Positions 45,892 through 50,263 of a stretch of 50,263 nucleotides of DNA are shown here, piece by piece. The DNA comes from an uncultured Clostridia bacterium (GTDB lineage: Bacteria > Bacillota > Clostridia > Oscillospirales > Acutalibacteraceae). Every line of letters begins with the position of its first letter. Within the stretch, counting starts at the first letter, position 1. Under the pieces are notes generated by a model. It made no database searches and was not told the origin of the DNA. It worked only from the letters and a program-made list of their open reading frames with translations. The stretch spans positions 1 to 50,263 of the forward strand of contig CANQUS010000012.1 in assembly GCA_947627055.1 (NCBI GenBank), in the 5' to 3' direction. Both the position numbers and the translations under genes were made by a program.

Positions 45892-46260
45892 TTAACTTTC
45901 TTTTCTGAAGTATAGAGTAGAGTCATCAAGCGAAAGCTCAAGTTCGTCGCCTCTTAATCGGTAAGTAAGTTTTAACGTACCGAGCTTTTCAGATATTATT
46001 ACGATGCTGTTATCGTCAATCTCAAAAAAATCATTTATTTTCAGTCTGCTTCCATCGCCCTTTTTTAGCGAGAGACAGATTTTATCCTCATTAAAACTAA
46101 GTGAACCGTTTGAGCTTTTGTTTGCCCCGCCCTCGTTTTCGCTTTTTAATGTCCACGAACTCATAACCAGTTCCTCTGAGGGAGAAACTGGAGGTGAGGC
46201 TGCACATCCGTTGAAAATAAACAATATTATAAAAATCATCAGTAAAAATATTTTTTTCAT
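45892..46260 (-). CDS. Small lipoprotein of unknown function
   Basis: A 122-residue protein from the ATG at 46260, which has a GGGGAG site. The signal peptide MKKIFLLMIFIILFIFNGC ends in a lipobox with Cys19. The mature part is a small beta-rich domain (IVIISEKLGTLKLTYRLRGDELELSLDDSTLYF), a pattern seen in many Clostridia lipoproteins with a lipocalin-like DUF. No specific function. It is divergent from the aminotransferase gene. Confidence 0.7.
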   Translation of the reverse strand: MKKIFLLMIFIILFIFNGCAASPPVSPSEELVMSSWTLKSENEGGANKSSNGSLSFNEDKICLSLKKGDGSRLKINDFFEIDDNSIVIISEKLGTLKLTYRLRGDELELSLDDSTLYFRKES

Positions 46261-46368
46261 ATATACTCCCCTATCAGAATCTATTACTGTCAAAAGTATA
46301 AACAATTTTTCTCTAATGCTGTTTTTTTTAATAAAAATAATGAATTTTGCAAGTTTTTAAATAATGAC

Positions 46369-46397
46369 TTGCATTTTTACACATATCATATTAAAAT
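46369..46397 (+). promoter_or_regulatory. SigA-type promoter for the aminotransferase
   Basis: TTGCAT (46369-46374) and TAAAAT (46392-46397) are separated by 17 bases. Confidence 0.65.
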
Positions 46398-46463
46398 ATT
46401 ATCTTGTTACAAGCCGTTTTTGCAATTTGAGGCTCAATATATGTGAATCTTAGGAGGATTTTT

Positions 46464-47747
46464 ATGTCAGATTATCTGTCAATGGAAAAAAATGCCCTTG
46501 AAGCCGAGTTTGAATCGCTTAAAGCAAAATACGATGAATATAAAGCGCAAGGACTTGACCTTAATATGTCTAGAGGTGTTCCGGGTGTAGACCAGCTTGA
46601 ACTCTCTCTTCCGATGCTTGATGTGATCACGAGTGATAGCGAATTTCTGTCTGTTTCGGGCAACGACTGCCGTAATTACGGCATTATTGACGGTATCATT
46701 GAAATTAAGGAAATTTTTGCTGAGATGCTCGGAGTCAGCGTTGAAAATGTATTCGTAGGCGGCAACTCCAGCCTGAATATGATGTTTGATACCATCGCCT
46801 GCTTCAACGAAAAGGGTATTGGCGGAGAAAAGCCGTGGTTTTCACAGGGCAGGATAAAATTCCTCTGTCCCTCACCCGGCTATGACAGGCATTTCGGTGT
46901 TACCGGATACTTCGGAAATATAGAAATGGTTACAGTCCCGATGACAGAAACAGGTCCTGATATGGATATTGTGGAAAAATATGTTGAAAACGACCCGACC
47001 GTCAAGGGTATCTGGTGCGTTCCGAAATACTCCAACCCGGATGGCATAACATATTCCGATGAAACCGTCAGACGCTTCGCGGCTTTGAAGCCTGCCGCTA
47101 AGGATTTCAGGATCATGTGGGATAACGCATACTGCATTCACGACATTACGGACACTCCCGACACACTGCTTAATCTGTTTGAAGAATGTAAAAAAACCGG
47201 CAACGAGGATCTTCCCATTATGTTCTGCTCAACCTCAAAGATAACTTTCCCCGGAGCCGGCGTTGCGGCTCTCGCAGCATCCAAGGCAAACCTTGAGGTT
47301 CTCCTGAAAAGATACTCGTTACAGACTATCGGTCATGACAAGATGAATATGCTGCGTCATGTCAGGTTCTTTAATAATTATGAGGGAGTTCTCGCCCATA
47401 TGCAAAAACACAAAGCGCTTCTCGCGCCGAGATTCAAGCTCGTAGACTCCAAGCTGACAGAACATCTCGGAGATACAGGCATTGCTGAATGGCGCAAGCC
47501 CAACGGCGGCTACTTCGTAAGTGTTTATGTCCTTAACGGCTGTGCAAAGAAAGTCGTTCAGCTTTGTAAGGAAGCGGGTATCAGCCTCACAAACGCCGGC
47601 GCAACATATCCGTACGGTCTGGATCCGAATGATTCCAATATAAGGATCGCTCCAACATATCCCCCGATGAATGATCTTCAAAACGCACTTGATATTTTCT
47701 GTATCTGCACAAAGCTTGCAGCGGCTGAAAAGCTTTTGGGAAAATGA
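46464..47747 (+). CDS. Aspartate-type aminotransferase (Aminotran_MocR family)
   Basis: A 427-residue protein from the ATG at 46464, with a perfect AGGAGG site. Family-defining stretches are LNMSRGVPGVDQLELSLPML, DCRNYGIIDGIIEIKEIF, FVGGNSSLNMMFDTI and IWCVPKYSNPDGITYSDETV; the PLP-Lys lies in CSTSKITFPGAGVAAL. This is the PF12897 group, in which characterised members are aspartate aminotransferases. Its 3' end is followed at once by a transposase-family remnant, so the right border of the conserved chromosome is here. Confidence 0.88.
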   Translation: MSDYLSMEKNALEAEFESLKAKYDEYKAQGLDLNMSRGVPGVDQLELSLPMLDVITSDSEFLSVSGNDCRNYGIIDGIIEIKEIFAEMLGVSVENVFVGGNSSLNMMFDTIACFNEKGIGGEKPWFSQGRIKFLCPSPGYDRHFGVTGYFGNIEMVTVPMTETGPDMDIVEKYVENDPTVKGIWCVPKYSNPDGITYSDETVRRFAALKPAAKDFRIMWDNAYCIHDITDTPDTLLNLFEECKKTGNEDLPIMFCSTSKITFPGAGVAALAASKANLEVLLKRYSLQTIGHDKMNMLRHVRFFNNYEGVLAHMQKHKALLAPRFKLVDSKLTEHLGDTGIAEWRKPNGGYFVSVYVLNGCAKKVVQLCKEAGISLTNAGATYPYGLDPNDSNIRIAPTYPPMNDLQNALDIFCICTKLAAAEKLLGK

Positions 47748-47772
47748 CACATTTTTCCGCTATTCATCAACG

Positions 47773-47982
47773 GAAAAAGCAGTTAAGATTATATATGATA
47801 CGAGCGAGGATACAAGGATTCGAGAAGCAGCCCGTCAACGTGAAAAAGCTTTGCATGACAAGACCTCCGCACTGTATAACACTAAAAAAGAAAGACGCGC
47901 GGAAGGCCTCAACGAAATGGTTGAAAACATGCATAAAACGTTATTCCGAAAGAACAGATCCAAAAGTTCCTCGCCGGAATAA
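47773..47982 (+). pseudogene. Remnant of a PD-(D/E)XK nuclease-family (Rpn-type) transposase
   Basis: A ~70-residue tail in one frame reads KAVKIIYDTSEDTRIREAAR, QREKALHDKTSALYNTKKE and RRAEGLNEMVENMHKTL. The pattern R-x-L-H-D-x-x-S-A-L followed by a charged AEG helix is the C-terminal end of the PD-(D/E)XK family 'transposase' (Rpn-like) proteins. The N-terminal nuclease part is missing and there is no start or ribosome site of its own, so it is a fragment. Confidence 0.6.
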
Positions 47983-47987
47983 AATAA

Positions 47988-48201
47988 GGCTCTATCATAA
48001 ATGTTGGTGCAACCAAGCAGAGCCTGCACAGAAAAAATAAAAAAGCAGAGCATATTTGGCGAAAATCCGTTAAAATGGAAATGACACAATAACCATGAAC
48101 GGAGGACAAATATGCTCTATATTGTTTTTACAGAAAAAGTCGATCGTGTCGTAAAGGTCAGAAGCTGCAAAAATCGCATTTTACATATGTTTTCCTGCTG
48201 A
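47988..48201 (+). mobile_element. IS-end-like sequence with a 29-residue stub
   Basis: GGCTCTATCATAAATG starts at 47988 and a partial complement (AGAGCC at 48019-48024) follows, as in ends of ISL3-like elements. An ATG at 48112 with a GGAGG site opens a frame of only 29 residues (MLYIVFTEKVDRVVKV), closed at 48201. This looks like the start of a transposase gene cut off after a few codons. No second end is visible before the window ends. The family call is a guess. Confidence 0.4.
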
Positions 48202-48211
48202 GAACTAATTA

Positions 48212-48252
48212 AAAAGCAGGCAGCCACATTTCTGCGGATGCCTGCTTTTGTA
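48212..48252. terminator. Terminator-like hairpin upstream of the sigma factor
   Basis: Stem AAAAGCAGGCA (48212-48222) with TGCCTGCTTTT (48239-48249), followed by T-rich sequence. Confidence 0.75.
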
Positions 48253-48383
48253 TTTCCATTTTTCTCTTTGCCAAACTATTGTTGTGCTATAATAGAAAAT
48301 CTTTTTGAAAAAATATCGGATTTGATGTAGTATTCGCCGTTAAAATCGTAGTATATAGGTGAAGCCGAAAAGGAGGCGGTGAG

Positions 48384-48944
48384 ATGATAGATGATGAAAA
48401 AATTATAGACCTGTTTTTTGAGCGTTCCGAGCAAGGCATACGAGAGCTGGACCAAAAATACGGAAAAATTTGTCGCAACCTCTCGTACAACATCGTGAAC
48501 AACAGGCAGGACGCGGAGGAATGTGTCAACGACGCTTACTTAGGCGCATGGAACGCCATTCCCCCGATACGTCCTGACCCGTTGCTGTCATACATTGTGA
48601 AAATCGTCCGCAACATTTCACTAAAAATCTACTGGAGAAAGGAAGCGGCAAAACGAAGCAGCCATTACACGATTGCCATGGAGGAAATCGAAGCCTGTAT
48701 CGCAGACCGAAAAGCCGTGGAAGATGAAATCGAAGCCGGAGAGTTAGCCCGTATCATTGAGGATTTTTTGGATACGCTGACCCTCGAAAACCGCGTTATC
48801 TTCATGCGCCGCTACTGGTTTGCCGATAGCTGCAAGGACATAGCAGAGTTTGTAGGGCTTTCGGAGAAAAATATCTCCGTCCGACTGACCCGTATCCGCA
48901 AGAAGATGAAACAATATTTAATTGAAAGAGAGGTATTTATATGA
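48384..48944 (+). CDS. ECF-type RNA polymerase sigma factor
   Basis: A 186-residue protein with a GGAGGCGGTGAG site. Region 2 is visible in YGKICRNLSYNIVNNRQDAEECVNDAYLGAWNAIPP, with SYIVKIVRNISLK at its end; region 4 in LTLENRVIFMRRYWFADSCKDIAEFVGLSEKNISVRLTRIRKKMK. The region 2-linker-region 4 plan without region 3 is that of ECF/group 4 factors. Its stop overlaps the start of the next gene (ATGA), so the two are co-translated. Confidence 0.9.
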   Translation: MIDDEKIIDLFFERSEQGIRELDQKYGKICRNLSYNIVNNRQDAEECVNDAYLGAWNAIPPIRPDPLLSYIVKIVRNISLKIYWRKEAAKRSSHYTIAMEEIEACIADRKAVEDEIEAGELARIIEDFLDTLTLENRVIFMRRYWFADSCKDIAEFVGLSEKNISVRLTRIRKKMKQYLIEREVFI

Positions 48945-49900
48945 ACGCGAAAAAGTTTTCCGACGCCATGAGTAAGCTTGATTCAAAATATGTTGATGAA
49001 GCTCTCAACTACAAAAAGAAAGCAAGGAAGCCTGGCTGGGCTAAATGGGGAGCTATTGCGGCTTGTTTACTTCTCATAGTTGGCGCCGCTGTTCTTTTTA
49101 AGCCGGTCATATCAAACCCGCCTATTGATAATAGCAAGACCGATATACAGAGTGAGCCTTCGGAGGATATTATAAGCGACACGAAAAAAGATACTGCCGT
49201 CCCTTCTCTCCCTGATGCTATTGACGCTTCGCCTGTGAATTATAGCAGTTTAATGCTGGCGGACAGCGTCTCAAACGAAGAAGCCCTTACTCTTTTTTCA
49301 TCGTCTGCGATGATAGATATTACAGAATTTGATGAATCCACACTGTCACAGGGTCATTGCTGTATGATCATAGAGGGAACCGTCGTAAATCTCTATGTCA
49401 AGCACTATACTTATGATATTTATAGTGATAAGTTTGAAGAAAACGGTATTCTTCATGGCAAGACAGATACTGTCGTCTATGAAGTTGCTGTTGATAAAAC
49501 ATGGTATGGCGAGGATGTCAGCGGAGAAACAATTCTCATTGAAGATACATCCTACTTCACTGAGCCGATTTTAGCGGTAAAAGAGGGGGGAAGGTATGTA
49601 TTGCCACTTTACGAATACGGCGATTCCATCTTGACACTGGGGGATGAATATGCAGGCGGCGATATTACAAGAGAAACCGCCTATAGTACGATTTATCCCT
49701 ATCATCCGCAAATTGAAGTTACAAGCGATGGCTCGTATTTAGTTTCTCAAGACTGGACAACATTGGTAAAGAATCATGCAAGAGAAGTTATCATGGACAC
49801 GTTAGATGATGAAGATTATTGGAAGGACAAAATGTACTTGGTTGATGGAAATACTTTTGCAAACCAAATGACTATTTTGATCGAGAGTATTTTGGAGTGA
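48941..49900 (+). CDS. Membrane protein, probable partner or anti-sigma of the ECF sigma factor
   Basis: A 319-residue protein. Residues 1-32 are charged and cytoplasmic (MNAKKFSDAMSKLDSKYVDEALNYKKK), then one membrane helix (about 33-53, WGAIAACLLLIVGAAVLF), then a linker and a ~240-residue extracytoplasmic domain with no family I recognise. This topology and the 4-base overlap with the sigma gene fit the usual anti-sigma arrangement, but no zinc-binding ZAS motif is present in the short N-terminus. Function as a sensor or anti-sigma is inferred only. Confidence 0.75.
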   Translation: MNAKKFSDAMSKLDSKYVDEALNYKKKARKPGWAKWGAIAACLLLIVGAAVLFKPVISNPPIDNSKTDIQSEPSEDIISDTKKDTAVPSLPDAIDASPVNYSSLMLADSVSNEEALTLFSSSAMIDITEFDESTLSQGHCCMIIEGTVVNLYVKHYTYDIYSDKFEENGILHGKTDTVVYEVAVDKTWYGEDVSGETILIEDTSYFTEPILAVKEGGRYVLPLYEYGDSILTLGDEYAGGDITRETAYSTIYPYHPQIEVTSDGSYLVSQDWTTLVKNHAREVIMDTLDDEDYWKDKMYLVDGNTFANQMTILIESILE

Positions 49901-50008
49901 ATAAAAGGGCTATAAATTATCATGAATATAACCTGCTCTCCAACAGCCGGACCTCTGATGAATAAAGATCAGAATAAGACCCCACTGCAAACTGAATAGG
50001 CTATTTTT

Positions 50009-50049
50009 ATAGAAAAAGACAGCCGAGCAATCGACTGTCCTTTTTCTAT
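50009..50049. terminator. Terminator after the sigma/partner operon
   Basis: Stem ATAGAAAAAGACAG (50009-50022) with CTGTCCTTTTTCTAT (50035-50049), with a one-base bulge. Confidence 0.75.
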
Positions 50050-50140
50050 GCTGACAGGCGTTCAAGTGTAAAAATTTGGACGCTTTTTCTTCTCCAAACG
50101 CTCCATTTTGGCGTGTGGTTATAACTGAATACGAATACAT

Positions 50141-50249
50141 AGCCCTTGCTTTCAAAGGCGATTACAGAGCAACAAACGCTCCCAAATCGCCCCGAGAATT
50201 TACGGAAAGCAAGGGCTTTTTCTATTTCGGGTGTAAAACACACCCGAAA
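50141..50249. repeat. Two successive inverted repeats at the window end
   Basis: AGCCCTTGCTTTC (50141-50153) is complementary to GAAAGCAAGGGCT (50205-50217), 51 bases apart. TTTCGGGTGT (50225-50234) pairs perfectly with ACACCCGAAA (50240-50249) around a 5-base loop. A 68-residue frame on the minus strand spans the region and is not convincing. The pairs suggest a structured end of a mobile element or an RNA; the window stops before this can be resolved. Confidence 0.5.
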
Positions 50250-50263
50250 CAAGGTTCTGTCAA

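Noticed and set aside
50046-50252. 68-residue frame on the minus strand
   Set aside because: It runs through two strong inverted repeats, has no convincing ribosome site and no family I can name with confidence.

Overview
The window looks like chromosome from a low-to-mid GC, endospore-forming, anaerobic gut-type Clostridia, most likely of the Ruminococcus/Oscillospiraceae kind. The signs are: spore coat genes (cotJA, cotJB, a cotJC stub), a complete gerA-type germinant receptor operon, an acyl-CoA dehydratase activase system, rubrerythrin, Rex, FeoAB, a pullulanase with a cell-surface anchor, strong AGGAGG-like ribosome sites and frequent TTG starts. No species can be named from the sequence alone.

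Layout. 1-870: 3' part of a GH25 lysozyme and a 48-residue LysM protein. 1000-1700: the cotJ operon, with the third gene cut down to about 31 recognisable codons, next to a tRNA-Ala(GGC). 2.0-3.8 kb: a membrane PASTA protein with a degenerate kinase domain. 3.9-4.1 kb: a gene-free, fold-rich stretch that may be a non-coding RNA. 4.1-6.25 kb: an XRE regulator, a histidine phosphatase and a lipoprotein. 6.3-10.6 kb: the activase/dehydratase-like pair. 11-12.9 kb: a nucleotide-sugar dehydratase. 12.9-14.8 kb: rubrerythrin plus an FAD/Rieske oxidoreductase. 14.9-15.7 kb: one acyltransferase-like gene cut in two by an in-frame TAG. 15.8-17.2 kb: lexA and an SPL-like radical SAM gene. 17.3-19.9 kb: znuACB, divergent across a hairpin-rich spacer from a GT4 glycosyltransferase (20.1-21.3 kb). 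21.3-25.1 kb: gerAA-AB-AC, divergent from a DUF421-DUF4363 pair (25.2-26.3 kb). 26.3-30.6 kb: a Cys-rich FeoB-associated protein, an ABC transporter pair and feoAB with a palindromic operator candidate. 30.9-35.6 kb: lrp-aminotransferase-ispE-HAD-trkA-trkA in one direction. 35.9-38.6 kb: ligA plus a hypothetical gene. 38.8-42.8 kb: aconitase, isocitrate dehydrogenase and rex. 42.9-46.3 kb: pullulanase and a small lipoprotein. 46.4-47.7 kb: an aspartate-type aminotransferase. 47.75-50.26 kb: an accessory tail with a transposase-family remnant, an IS-end-like sequence, an ECF-type sigma factor with a membrane partner, and large inverted repeats.

How it fits together. Most of the window is housekeeping: metal uptake (Zn, Fe), redox and oxygen defence (rubrerythrin, Rieske flavoprotein, Rex), the oxidative branch from citrate to 2-oxoglutarate, DNA repair (LexA, LigA, SPL-like), isoprenoid precursors (IspE), alpha-glucan use (pullulanase) and spore formation and germination. 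The points most worth following are the candidate structured RNA at 3.9-4.1 kb, the nonsense-interrupted acyltransferase, the truncated cotJC, the PASTA pseudokinase, the two hairpins between znuA and the glycosyltransferase, and the sigma/partner module beside mobile-element debris. I found no CRISPR array, no complete insertion sequence and no clearly new multi-gene system.
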